The notes below the pieces were generated by a model, which saw only the letters and a program-made list of their open reading frames with translations, had not been told where the DNA came from and searched no databases. Below are positions 33,500 through 44,833 of a stretch of DNA of 64,000 nucleotides, piece by piece. How positions within the stretch are numbered: the stretch's first letter is position 1; every line of letters begins with the position of its first letter. The DNA lies in the NCBI GenBank assembly GCA_010909165.1, contig MU008169.1, positions 1,984,001-2,048,000 of the forward strand, given 5' to 3'. Source of the stretch: Anthoceros angustus (taxonomy: Eukaryota > Streptophyta > Anthocerotopsida > Anthocerotales > Anthocerotaceae). The position numbers and the translations under genes were made by a program.

Positions 33500-34095
33500 C
33501 ATTCTCTCGGGAACGGACTCCTTACTACAATGACACGAGGATTGTGCGCGCCTGGCTGGCCGTCAGCGAAAGTCGCGCCACAGTTGCCTAAAACTTGCAT
33601 AAGCCGCTTGTCGAAACTCCTTAGGCTAGACAAGAAAACCGGGGAGGGGGCAACCGTTCGGAGAAGGTACCCTGGCCGACGCGCAAAACAAAAGGAGAGG
33701 ATCCCAAATGCCACTGTGGGTCTCCTAGTTGAGAAAGGTCGTCAATGTGCACCAAATCCTCAGCCAAAGCCGCGTCCACATAATCCTGGGTGAAGGTAGG
33801 AGGCCCAATCAAGACACCAAGAACCCAAAGCCTCAAGCAATATCCTCCTGATACCGGGAGAAAGGCCGCCAAAGGGAGACCAAACCTTGCACTTGATGAT
33901 TTTGACCTTCAAACCGAGGCGGAGAGCTCAAAGCGAAGAAGTCAAACGCCACTTGAACCTTGTCTCCGGGCAGGATATGGGTATCGTCGGCCATGACATA
34001 CAAACATTCCCACAAGAGGTGAAGACAAAGCCACAAATGCGCCATGGCAAAGAGAGCACCGGACGCAAAAGAAGAAGCCGTCCGCTTAAGGAAGG
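33500..34095 (-). mobile_element. Reverse transcriptase relic (palm and thumb)
   Basis: On the minus strand: 'GALFAMAHL', then the catalytic 'MADDTHI' box at about 33971-33995, 'DKVQVAFDFF', 'GVLIGPPTFTQDYVDAALAEDL', and further on 'FDKRLMQVLGNCGATFADGQPGAHNPR'. These are successive segments of a non-LTR type polymerase. Frames shift at least twice. The DD pair of the active site is still readable, but the element is dead. Confidence 0.75.
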
Positions 34096-35199
34096 CGGAA
34101 GGGGCTGCGCTATGGCGTAAGCCGGCAGCAGAAACGACGGAGCTGAGCAGCAAAGCAGCGGTTGCGTGAGGTGACCGAGGCGGCCCTTGTGGCCTCGCGA
34201 GATTCGCCCGGCCCAAACGAACTCGGGTGGGGAGATGGTCCAAAAGCCGGACACGCTCGGCTCCGGAGCACCAATGGCGAAGGAGTATCGGGTGCTCCGG
34301 CACATGTGGAAGAGGCAATCCAAAGATTGACTCGGATTTTGCCTACTACGAGCTCCTTAAGGCATCGCCTCGGCCACAAATGGACGGACCCGGAAGGCTC
34401 GAGAAGGGATGAAGGGCATGGGGACAAAGACGGGACCCTAGTGGCCCTGCTTGGAGACGACGGCAATGGGGAGAAGAGCCTGTGAGGAGGTGGACGCCAA
34501 TACAACGGACCTCGTGGTAAGTCCACCGCAACCCGCCGGGAGGATAGAGGCGGGGGCCACGAAAGGCGGAAGGAGGAAGCCAACCCACCCAAGACAAGGG
34601 CCTGGGTGGTAGGGATGAGGGCCTAGCAAGAAGAGGTCCAGATAAGGGGTCCGGAGCTTGGGGACCGGACCAGAAGTGACCCGAGGTCCGAACCCCAGAT
34701 GAGACCGACTGCAGACGACTCAGGAAATAAGGCACTCAAGTTCGATCGAGACCGACCCGAGGTCCGGACTCGAAGCAAGGAGGAGTCCCTCCGACTTACT
34801 TACTGGGGAGCACGGTGGCCCCGGGAGGGGACCCACGGGGGAAGACGTGGTAACGGCGCCGCATCACGCCGAGCCCAACCCGTGATTCCGGAAGAGGAAG
34901 GGGTCCGCCTCGCGGATCATCCGATTGGGTGCGCCCGAGAATCGCCGACGGGAGATTGGACCACCAATACCGAGACGGAACCTGTGACCTTCCTGTGCCC
35001 ACCACCGACGAAGGAGATAGGAGGGAGGAATAGGATGGTAGGCGGCCGACATATCGAAATGGCCACCACTGTAATAGGTGTAATAAAGACGCCGACTTGG
35101 GCGAGTATAAGAGGGCCCGAATAAATCATCTTCTCTTGGTGTTGATGCCGCTGCTTTGCACCTTGTGTCTTCATGCTAACGTGAGTCCCGAGTCACCGA

Positions 35200-36530
35200 A
35201 GGTGCACGGCGCCCCGGAGAGATCGATCAAGGTCCCGTGACGACCCCTAACGTGTGGTGGTGTGTGCGGGGAGGCGGGGACCGTGTTCGCCCAGAGTGCC
35301 GCCCCAAAGACGAGTGGACCGGAACGTGTGAGCCGGAGGAACTCCGGAGGGTGCAGAGCCGGAGAGAGGCCCGGTTGAGCAACGAGGAGGTCCGGATCGT
35401 AACCACTTGCAATTGATGTTGGACTTGTGCGGTGACACATGGAGAAGAGCGCATCCACATCGTCCTTAATGAAAGGTAGGGCCCTCGGGACCCCTAAACC
35501 ATGAAGTCCTTGCGGAAGTAATATCCCCCTCAAAATTCAAGAAAGAGCACCACACGAGGAGGACCACACCGTGCCCTTGGTAATCTTCACCTTCAAGCCA
35601 AGGCGAGAGACCTCTGAGAAAAGTTCAAAAGCCTCCTTAACCTTGTCACCCGACCCGAGGATGTGGGTCTCCTAGTTGAGAAAGGTCAATGTGCACCAAA
35701 TCCTCAGCCAAAGCCGCGTCCACATAATCCTGGGTGAAGGTAGGAGGCCCAATCAAGACACCAAGAACCCAAAGCCCCGGCGGGGAAGCAATATCCCCCT
35801 CTGGATACCGGAGAAAAGGCACAACGCCAAAGGGAGACCAAACCTTGCACTTGATGATTTTGACCTTCAAACTGAGGCGGGAGAGCTCTGAAACGAAGAA
35901 GTCAAACGCCACTTGAACCTTGTCTCGGGCAGGATATGGGTATCGCCACAGATTTGATACAAACATTCCCACACCAAGAGGCAGAGAAGACAAAGCTCAA
36001 ATGCGCCATGGCAAAGAGAGCACCTCCCAGGTCACCTTGCCTAGTGCCCATCGCCGAGCTCGCACGAAACCCCTTCCACTAAGGGGCCATGCGATAATAG
36101 AGGTTGGAAGGAGACCCATAAAAGGAGCGGACAAAAGGGAATAAGGGGCCCACTTGCATTTTGAGCTCGTTAAAGATGACCACCAGGAGGCCTTTCCACT
36201 CTAATAACTTGGCCCAATTAAGGAAATCATATTTGACCCACTTACAAAGCCATCGTCCACCACCAAATTCTAGGGCCGGAATCGGCACATCTGTAATGTG
36301 CCTTTCTAGCTTACCTTCCTTGGATCCATCGATGCTTGCGGCATTTATGTTGAATAGTAAGGTCAATGTCACCAAGAGACTAGCACTTGGGAAACTACCG
36401 TGCCCATAACCAAGGAGCGACCTCATATGTGGCCTTCTTATATACGCAAGCTTGCACTTTGAAATCTCCACATGGGAAATTGGCATGTCCGTAGACAAAA
36501 GGCGACTAACCCCAATGCCACTAGACAAAG
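35200..36530 (-). mobile_element. Reverse transcriptase relics, several fragments
   Basis: Three fragments on the minus strand: 35210-35660 (thumb part, 'IKDDVDALFSMC' and 'NINCKWL'), 35646-36010 (another palm-thumb copy, 'DKVQVAFDFFVSELSRLSLKVKIIKC' and 'VLIGPPTFTQDYVDAALAEDLVHID') and 36079-36230 (fingers part, 'PFVRSFYGSPSNLYY'). The first two are diverged copies of the same protein region, so at least two insertions contributed. Confidence 0.7.
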
Positions 36531-37350
36531 GTGACTAACCCCAATGCCACTAAAAGTTCTCTTGTGATAGCCCTAAATTACATTTTAGGTACCCCATGTT
36601 ATACTACAGAAGCCCTTGTTGTGGCCCGTAGCCCCTAGGTGTTCCCTTCAAAACTTGAAATGATAAAGAAGTGTCACCTGCCAATTGTCGTTGGAAATAT
36701 ATTACCTCCAGCTAGTAAGGAACTTAGCATATGCTGGCTTCAAACAAATATCAAATTTTGTGGGTGTCCCCTTCAAAATTCAAAACCTAGAAATGAACCC
36801 TGAACTCTAAAATCCTATGGGAAGTAGAACTCGGTTTGTACAATCTGATCAGCGGATCTATGTACGCAAATATTGGATATTGTTAGGTCTGCAAGGAGCA
36901 GAGGTTAGCCCCTGCCCTTGGCCCTTTAATGGGTTGTTCCCCATCGGCTCGTAGATGGATTTTCCATCTCTTCTTTTCTAAAAGAGGGGCTAGGGTTTGG
37001 CCCTCTAGCCCTTGGCCCTTTTAATGGGTTGTTCCCCATCACCGCCCGGGTAGATGGGTTTCCATCTCTTCTTTTCTATAAAGTCTCCAATAACTTTTGG
37101 TAGTGGTGGGATACTATTATCTGGGTTCGATGGAACTCAACCTCGAAAAACTTATGCCACATCACACAAAGGACAAAAAACTCGTACACACATACAAACG
37201 ATAAGGTATATTTAAGGTATTCGAGGTTGAGCCCTCGGTACACTTGAATTTCTCCAGAGCATGCATTATCCCGGTGAAGCCCGTTGTAACGGAACAGCGT
37301 TATGAGTGACCGTGAATGAGCGCCATGATGAGGTGAGACCAACGGCCTTG
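36140..37350 (+). repeat. Retroelement-nest block, copy i
   Basis: About 1.2 kb that recurs at about 40180-41000 (copy ii, ending early) and 42400-43620 (copy iii). It ends with two tail motifs: 36950-36990 and 37046-37085, the latter reading 'gtagatgggtttccatctc' then 'tataaagtctcc'. Copies differ mainly by small indels. Confidence 0.8.
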
Positions 37351-37379
37351 GTCACCCGTTTTCAACGGGTTTTAATTTG

Positions 37380-37740
37380 ATTTTATATATTATTAAGTAT
37401 ATTATATATATAGATTTTTTGATTTTACTAATTTAATTATTAATTATATTTGAAAAACATTTCATATCTGAATGTTTTTGACGATTTTGAAATGATGTTT
37501 TGACCCATTTTGAATTAAAAATATGTCAAATACGAAATCAGTTTAGACTATGTGAAATCACTTTACCACATCTTTTCCCCTCTTAGGTTGTAGGTGATAA
37601 TTACGTTTATTATAATAACTTATCTAATGACGGTGTCCAAAGAAGTTATGATTGGTGCTCTATATTATTATGGAAGAGTTATATCATCGGTTTTCACCTC
37701 AATAAAACTTTTCTTTGAAGAGTTATATCCCTCTACTTAT
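37380..37740. repeat. AT-rich block repeated at 39070-39380 and 41345-41600
   Basis: Shares 'gaaaacatttca', 'tgattttgaaatgatgtttt', 'ttaggttgtaggtgataatta', 'aacttatctaatgacggtgtcc' and 'gaagttatgattggtgctct'. The 41.4-kb copy has many short deletions. No coding potential. Confidence 0.8.
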
Positions 37741-37744
37741 TTTT

Positions 37745-38403
37745 GGAAAGCTCAAATGCGCCATGGCAAAGAGAGCACCTCCCAGAGGGTCACCTTGCCT
37801 AGTGCCCATCGCCGAGCTCAGCACAGAAACCCCTTCCACTAAGGGGCCATGCTGATAATAGAGGTTGGAAGGAGACCCATAAAAGGAGCGGACAAAGGGA
37901 ATAAGGCTGGCCAACTGCCCACTTGCATTTTTGAGCTCGTCGAAGATGGCCGACCGTGAGACATAGTTGAAGGCATTCTCCACGTCGACCTGAAGAGCAA
38001 CCAACTGTGGTGGGTCTCGAGAACCGCCCACCCCAAAAGCCACGCGGACTCAGACCCCAGCAATCCCAAACCGATGAGGACTAAGATGGGCCTAGGCCTC
38101 CGAGGTGGATAGCAATACTGCCAATAAGCCGCAGAACGCCTCCCCGATAGGATGCACCCCTGGGGTGGGCTTCTCCATCGCCAACAACTTGCTCGCACCC
38201 AACACTTGAGAGATCCGAAGAGGAGTCTCCCCCCTTGCCACAGCGCCAGCCAGAAGAAACAGTTCGGAAAACCCGCAAGAAGGATCCTCAGGAGTAAAAT
38301 AGTCCCGAAGGTGGTCATAGACCGTTCCAGACAGGCCACTCGAAGAGAGGCACGGGGCAGTGATTAAGGCCTGACCGAATCCAAAAACTAAATCAGTGCG
38401 CAT
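37745..38403 (-). mobile_element. Reverse transcriptase relic (fingers and palm)
   Basis: The best-preserved piece. From 38403 downward: 'HLRDYFTPEDPSCGFSELF', 'GAVARGETP', 'VLGASKLLAMEKP', then after a frameshift 'LVALQVDVENAFNYVSRS' (first catalytic Asp region), 'LIPFVRSFYGSPSNLYY' and 'AMGTRQGDPLGGALFAMAHL'. It stops before the DD box. The QGDPLG motif is typical of non-LTR type reverse transcriptases. Confidence 0.85.
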
Positions 38404-39075
38404 GGTAAATTTTAATTTAGTATTTGAAAATAAATCAAAACAACCCCGGGAGAAATCTTCAGCAAGGGTTCGATTCCTATGTTACACATTGTATCATCCC
38501 AGAAGAGACTATACTCTTCCGAGGTCGTGAGCACGCGCCTAGATACCATCGCACGTTATGTGGGACTTGGGAAAAACTCCCTCACCCACTAAAACTCCCC
38601 ACCCACTAAAACTCCCCACCCACTAAAACTCCCCACCTTTCTGGTGACCGGGTGACCGGGTTTTCTATTGGCGAGTGTCAGTTGTTACGGGCGTCATGGG
38701 TCCCCCCCACCTTTCTGGTGACCGGGTGACCGGGTTTTCTATTGGCGAGTGTCAGTTGTTACGGGCGTCATGGGTCCCCGTGTTAAAACGTTCACATGTA
38801 ACCCGGAAGAAAGAGGAAGAGAAAATCGCTCCGGTTCGGGTTACATGTGAACCCAGCATTTGGTTTGGTTTTCAGACCCTTCTGAACAGCGTCCTTTGAA
38901 AAGTCAAGTGGAGTAGGCTATTGGAGCCGGGCTATCCAGGTCTTACGTCCATGGGGATTTGTGAACTTCAGTTGGAGCGAGAGAGCATCTTTGACTACGA
39001 GCGTGTGGGAATGGCAGAGACAGACTATGCAGGAAGCCCTCTCAATTGTACAATTGCCTCTCATGACTATTTGAA
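38400..39075 (+). repeat. 675-bp block with nested tandem and inverted repeats, copy 1
   Basis: Repeated at 43670-44345. Inside: three copies of a 17-18-bp unit 'acccactaaaactcccc' (about 38585-38640), then two tandem copies of a 72-bp unit ('cacctttctggtgaccggg'...'catgggtcccc', about 38633-38778), then a 16-bp perfect inverted repeat (38790-38805 with 38837-38852). The first 70 bp contain 'gggttcgattcc', which resembles a tRNA T-loop but has no tRNA around it. Confidence 0.85.
38790..38852. repeat. 16-bp perfect inverted repeat (hairpin), copy 1
   Basis: gttcacatgtaacccg at 38790-38805 pairs with cgggttacatgtgaac at 38837-38852, leaving a 31-nt purine-rich loop. The same structure, base for base in the arms, is at 44058-44120. 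Confidence 0.9.
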
Positions 39076-39589
39076 AACATTTCATATCTCGAATGTTTTG
39101 TGATTTTGAAATGATGTTTTGACCCATTTTGAATTAAAAATATGTCAAATACGAAATCAGTTTAGACTATGTGAAATCACTTTACCACATCTTTTCCCCT
39201 CTTAGGTTGTAGGTGATAATTACGTTTATTATAATAACTTATCTAATGACGGTGTCCAAAGAAGTTATGATTGGTGCTCTATATTATTATGGAAGAGTTA
39301 TATCATCGGTTTTTCACCTCAATAAAAACTTTTTCTTTGAAGAGTTATATCCCTCTACTTATTTTTTGGCTAAATTTACTACTTTTCCTAGAGTTGCATG
39401 ACCTTAGGTGTCCGAAAAAGTTATGATTAGTGATCACTCCATATTATTATGGAAGAGTTATATCCCTCTACTTATTCTTTTTGCTAAATTTACTATTTTT
39501 TCCAGAGTTGCATGACCTTTTCCATTTGTTTGATTCCTCTTCCATTTGTTGTCTGTTGAAAATAAAACTCTTTGTAATCTAACCAGCAC

Positions 39590-40180
39590 CCCACCATACA
39601 TTCCATGTTTAGACAATCTCCCTTATAGCTATTAGATGACTAGATGGAAGCAACCACTTGCAATTGATGTTGGACTTGTGCAGTGACACATGGAGAAGAG
39701 CTGCATCCACATCGTCCTTAATGAAAGGTAGGGGCCCTACCGGGACCCCTAAACCGCGAAGTCCTTGCGGAGAAGTAATATCCCCCTCAAAATTCTGAAG
39801 AAAGAGCACCACACCGAAGGAGGACCACACCGTGCCCTTGGTAATCTTCACCTTCAAGCCAAGGCAGGAGACCTCTGAAGAGAAAAGTTCAAAAGCCTCC
39901 TTAACCTTGTCACCCGACCCGAGGATGTGGGTCTCATCTGCCACCGATGGGTATAGACAGTTCAAAATAGAGGAGGCTATTATAGACAAAGCCCTGAAGT
40001 GAGCCATGGCAAAAAAGGCCGCCCCCAACGGATCCCCTTGTCAAGTACCATCAGCTAAGACGAGCACCAAAACCCCATCGATTGCAGGCCCATTCTAATA
40101 GTATAGTTTGGAAGGAGACCCGTAGAAGGACCGGACAAAAGGGATAGGACTTTCCAACTGCCCAACTGCATCCTTGAGCT
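39590..40180 (-). mobile_element. Reverse transcriptase relic with altered active site, copy 1
   Basis: Minus strand: 'GAAFFAMAHFRALSIIASSILN', 'YPSVADETHILGSGDKVKEAFELFSSEVSCLGLKVKITKG', 'GDITSPQGLRGLGVPVGP', 'IKDDVDAAL', 'NINCKWLLPSSHLI'. The catalytic pair reads D-E (ADETHI, about 39928-39945) instead of D-D as in the 34-kb copy. The frame is open for 139 codons. Confidence 0.85.
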
Positions 40181-40809
40181 CGTTAAAGATGACCACCAGG
40201 GAGACTGCTTGCTTTCCACTCTAATAACTTTGGCCCAATTAGGAAATCATATTTGACCACTTACAAAGCCATACGTCCACCACCAAATTCTAGGGCCAGA
40301 ATCGGCACATACTGTAATGTGCCTTTCTAGCTTACCTTCCTTGGATCCATGCTGATGCTTGCAGCATTTATGTTGAATAGTAAAGGTCAATGTCACACCG
40401 TGTAGACTAGCACTTGGGAAACTACCGTGCCCATAACCAAGGGAACGACCTCATATGTGGCCTTCTTATATACGCAAGCTTGCACTTTGAAATCTCCACA
40501 TGGGAAATTGGCATGTCCGTAGACAAAGCGACTAACCCCAATGCCACTAGACAAAGGTGACTAACCCCAATGCCACTAGAAAGCAGTTCTCTTGTGATAG
40601 CCCTAAATTACATTTTAGGTACCCCATGTTATACTCTGAAGCCCTTGTTGTGGCCGTAGCCACAGGTGTTCCTTCAAAACTTGAAATGATAAAGAAGTGT
40701 CACCGCCAATTGTCGTTGGAAATATATTACCTCCGACTAGTAAGGAACTTAGCATATGGCTTCAAACAAAATATCAAATTTTGTGGGTGTCCTTCAAAAT
40801 TCAAAACCT

Positions 40810-41310
40810 AGAAATGAACCACGAACTCTAAAATCCTATGGGAAGTAGAACTCGGTTTGTACAATCGATCAGCGGATCTATGTACGCAAATATTGGATAT
40901 TGTTAGGTCTAAGGAGCAGGAGGCTAGCCCCCTTGGCCCTTTTAATGGGTTGTTCCCCATCGGCTCGGGTAGATGGATTTTCCATCTCTCCACGCCGACC
41001 GAAGAACCAACTGTGGTGGTCTCGAGAACCGCCCACCCCAAAAGCCGCAGCCCCCAAGATAGCAATCCCAAACCGATGAGGACTAAGATGGGCGAACTGC
41101 CCGAGCGGATAGCAATACCACCAATAAGCCGCAGAACGCCTCCCCGATAGGATGCACCGGGTGGGCTTCCATCGCCAACAACTTTCGCACTCCAACACTT
41201 GAGAGATCCAAGAGAGTCTCCTTGCCGCCACAAGAAAAGCCTGGAAACCCAGGAGTGGATCCTCGTGGTAGTACCGTTCGCCACTCTGAGAAGATGATTA
41301 AGGCCCAATC
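40810..41310 (-). mobile_element. Reverse transcriptase relic (frameshifted)
   Basis: Corresponds to 37990-38340 but with many short deletions. Recognisable pieces are 'GAVLETTTVGSS' against 'AVLETHHSWLL' and the 'PPGASYRGGVLRLIG' stretch. Right before it (40900-40990) lies a tail motif 'gtagatggattttccatctc', so two insertions abut at about 40990. Confidence 0.6.
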
Positions 41311-41814
41311 AATCCAAAAACTAAATCATGGTAAATTTTAATTTGATTTATATATTTATTAAGATATTATATATATTTTTTGATTTTACTAATTTAATTA
41401 TTAATTATATTGAAAACATTTCAATGTGACATTTTGAAATGATGTTTCAATCCATTTGAAATCAAAAAATACATCTTTTCCTCTTAGGTTGTAGGTGATA
41501 ATTACTTTATTATAATAACTTATCTAATGAGTCCAAAGAAGTTATTTGGTTTATATATTATGGAAGAGTTATATTTTTCACCTCAATTTTCTTTGAAAAC
41601 TTCCTCTACTTATTCTTTTTGCTAAATTTACTATTTTTTCGAGTTGCATGACATGACCTTAAAAGTTATGATTAGTGATCACTCCATAAGAGTTATATCC
41701 TCTACTTATTCTTTTTGCTAAATTTACTATTTTTTCGAGTTGCATGACCTTTTCCATTTGTTTGATTCCTCTTCCATTTGTTGTCTTGAAAATAAAACTC
41801 TTTGTAATCTAACC

Positions 41815-42450
41815 AAGACCCCACCATACATTCCATGTTTAGACAATCTCCTTATAGCTATTAGATGACTAGATGGAAGCAACCACTTGCAATTGATGTT
41901 GGACTTGTGCGGACACATGGAGAAGAGCCGCATCCACATCGCCCTTAATGAAAGGTAGGGGCCCTCCGGGACCCCTAAACCGCGAAGTCCTTGCGGAGAA
42001 GTAATATCCCCAAAATTAAGAAAGAGCACCACAAGGAGGACCACACCGTGCCCTTGGTAATCTTCACCTTCAAGCCAAGGCAGGAGACCTCTGAAGAGAA
42101 AAGTTCAAAAGCCTCCTTAACCTTGTCACCCGACCCGAGGATGTGGGTCTCATCTGCCACCGATGGGTATAGACAGTTCAAAATAGAGGAGGCTATTATA
42201 GACAAAGCCCTGAAGTGAGCCATGGCAAAAAAGGCCGCCCCCAACGGATCCCCTTGTCAAGTACCATCAGCTAAGACGAGCACCAAAACCCCATCGATTG
42301 CAGGCCCATTCTAATAGTATAGTTTGGAAGGAGACCCGTAGAAGGACCGGACAAAAGGGATAGGACTTTCCAACTGCCCAACTGCATCCTTGAGCTCGTT
42401 AAAGATGACCACCAGGGAGACTGCTTGCTTTCCACTCTAATAACCTGGCC
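41815..42450 (-). mobile_element. Reverse transcriptase relic with altered active site, copy 2
   Basis: Near-identical copy of 39590-40180, again with ADETHI. It differs by a deletion near 42010 that breaks the frame after 'KGTVWSS'. The duplication extends through 43130, matching 40180-40900. Confidence 0.85.
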
Positions 42451-43650
42451 CAATTAGGAAATCATATTTGACCCACTTACAAAGCCATACGTCCACCACC
42501 AAATTCTAGGGCCAGAATCGGCACATACTGTAATGTGCCTTTCTAGCTTACCTTCCTTGGATCCATGCTGATGCTTGCAGCATTTATGTTGAATAGTAAA
42601 GGTCAATGTCACACCGTGTAGACTAGCACTTGGGAAACTACCGTGCCCATAACCAAGGGAACGACCTCATATGTGGCCTTCTTATATACGCAAGCTTGCA
42701 CTTTGAAATCTCCACATGGGAAATTGGCATGTCCGTAGACAAAGGCGACTAACCCCAATGCCACTAGACAAAGGTGACTAACCCCAATGCCACTAGAAAA
42801 CAGGTTCTCTTGTGATAGCCCTAAATTACATTTTAGGTACCCCATGTTATACTACAGAAGCCCTTGTTGTGGCCCGTAGCCCCTGGGTGTTCCCTTCAAA
42901 ACTTGAAATGATAAAGAAGTGTCACCTGCCAATTGTCGTTGGAAATATATTACCTCCAGCTAGTAAGGAACTTAGCATATGCTGGCTTCAAACAAATATC
43001 AAATTTTGTGGGTGTCCCCTTCAAAATTCAAAACCTAGAAATGAACCCTGAACTCTAAAATCCTATGGGAAGTAGAACTCGGTTTGTACAATCTGATCAG
43101 CGGATCTATGTACGCAAATATTGGATATTGTTAGGTCTCGCAAGGAGCCAGGAGGCTAGCCCCCTGGCCCTTGGCCCTTTAATGGGTTGTTCCCCATCGG
43201 CTCGGGTAGATGGATTTTCCATCTCTTCTTTTCTAAAAAGAGGGGGCTAGGGGGTTTGGCCCCTCTAGCCCTTGGCCCTTTTAATGGGTTGTTCCCCATC
43301 ACCTCGCTCGGGTAGATGGGTTTCCATCTCTTCTTTTCTATAAAGTCTCCAATAACTTTTGGTACTGTTAGGTCTGGATACTATTATGCTGGGTTCGATG
43401 GAACTCGAACCTCGAAAAACTTATGCCACATCACACAAAGGACAAAAAAACTCGTGCCACATCATACAAACGATAAGGTATATTTAAGGTATTCGACAGG
43501 GTTGAGCCCTCCGGTACACTTGAATTTCTCCGACTCGAGCATGCATTATCCCGGTAAAGCCCGTTGTAAGGAACGGAACAGCGTTATGAGTGACCGTGAA
43601 TGAGCGCCATGATGAGGTGACCACGAACGGGCCTTGGTCACCCCGTTTTT
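42450..43650 (+). repeat. Retroelement-nest block, copy iii
   Basis: The fullest of the three copies (see 36140-37350). Two tails at about 43205-43235 and 43312-43352. Each is preceded by 'cccttggccctttaatgggttgttccccatc', itself able to fold (atggg/cccat). Confidence 0.8.
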
Positions 43651-43669
43651 TTTCAACTGGGTTTTTTTA

Positions 43670-44345
43670 ATTTAGTATTTTGAAAATAAATCAAAACAAC
43701 CCCGGGGGAGAAATCTTCAGCAAGGGTTCTGATTCCCCTATGTTACACATTGTATCATCCCAACAGGAAGAGACTATACTCTTCCCGAGGTCGTATGAGT
43801 ACGTGCCTAGATACCATCGCACGTTATGTGGGACTTGGGAAAAACTCCCTCACCCACTAAAACTCCCCACCCACTAAAACTCCCCACCCACTAAAACTCC
43901 CCACCTTTCTGGTGACCGGGTGACCGGGTTTTCTATTGGCGAGTGTCAGTTGTTACGGGCGTCATGGGTCCCCCCCACCTTTCTGGTGACCGGGTGACCG
44001 GGTTTTCTATTGGCGAGTGTCAGTTGTTACGGGCGTCATGGGTCCCCGTGTTAAAACGTTCACATGTAACCCGGAAGAAAGAGGAAGAGAAAATCGCTCC
44101 GGTTCGGGTTACATGTGAACCCAGCATTTGGTTTGGTTTTCAGACCCTTCTGAACAGCGTCCTTTGAAAAGTCAAGTGGAGTAGGCTATTGGAGCCGGGC
44201 TATCCAGGTCTTCTACGCCGTCCATGGGGATTTGTGAACTTCAGTTGGAGCGAGGAGAGCATCTTTTGACTACGAGCGTGTGTAGAATGGCAGAGACAGA
44301 CTATACGGGAAGCCCTCTCAATTGTACAATTGCCTCTCATGACTA
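43670..44345 (+). repeat. 675-bp block with nested repeats, copy 2
   Basis: Copy of 38400-39075 with the same 17-18-bp x3, 72-bp x2 and inverted repeat (44058-44073 with 44105-44120). It ends at 'ctcatgactatttgaaa', after which unique sequence starts, marking the edge of the retroelement nest. Confidence 0.85.
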
Positions 44346-44833
44346 TTTGAAATCAAGGCCAAGGGCCTGTTTATTAGGCGTCATGCACAGGAAACAGCCT
44401 GTGTCGATGGCTGTCTCATCAGCTGTTTTGCTTTCCATTCTGTGATTGGTTTGTCCTGCCTGCAGCAGCTCGGAACGAGAAGCCGTCTGACCACTTGCCA
44501 TGATGCTGTGTGTCCACATCTGACGAGCCTAGCTTTGTTTTCGTGAGCCGATCGCTTCTCGGGTTGATGCGTGGGAGCGTGGGACCAGCAAGCCACCATA
44601 CGCTGCCGTATGTGCCCGTATGCCTGCAGCTTCGTATCCTCCAACATCAGCGTCCTAGCATCACCTCTGAATCAGAGTGTACTCCGAGTGTTTTCCATTG
44701 CAGCAGTGCTGGCATGTATCGTTGTATGTGGATGCCATTGCACTGGTGTTGACCATGCCATTTTATGATCAGGCGGTTAAGAAATTGTGGGAGTAACATT
44801 GTGTCAGCGGTATATTCATTTGGGTGTGCTGAC
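44346..44833. other. Unique spacer, 3' region of CFAP298
   Basis: No repeat copy was seen elsewhere in the window and no convincing gene. It lies downstream of the CFAP298 stop and probably holds its 3' UTR and terminator. Confidence 0.5.

Larger units (their letters stand above)
29239..35200. mobile_element. GC-rich degenerate retroelement nest (gag-like family)
   Basis: Several blocks occur twice: 29436-29745 with 31132-31440; 30160-30890 with 34070-34800; 26.3-27.5 kb with 31.9-33.2 kb. Plus-strand frames carry a Gln/Arg-rich helix ('QRRQQTRQAEQRRLR') and 'WRSLADREMP', each repeated between copies, so the family probably encoded a coiled-coil structural protein. Near 35105-35125 'tataagagggcccgaataaa' puts a TATA box next to a polyadenylation-like signal, as in an LTR, but I could not define LTR ends. 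All frames are broken. Reverse-transcriptase relics on the opposite strand interrupt it at 33.5-34.1 kb. Confidence 0.5.

Noticed and set aside
38460-38480. tRNA or SINE B-box (gggttcgattcc)
   Set aside because: No A-box at the right distance, and the second copy (about 43730) breaks the motif, so a Pol III gene is not supported.
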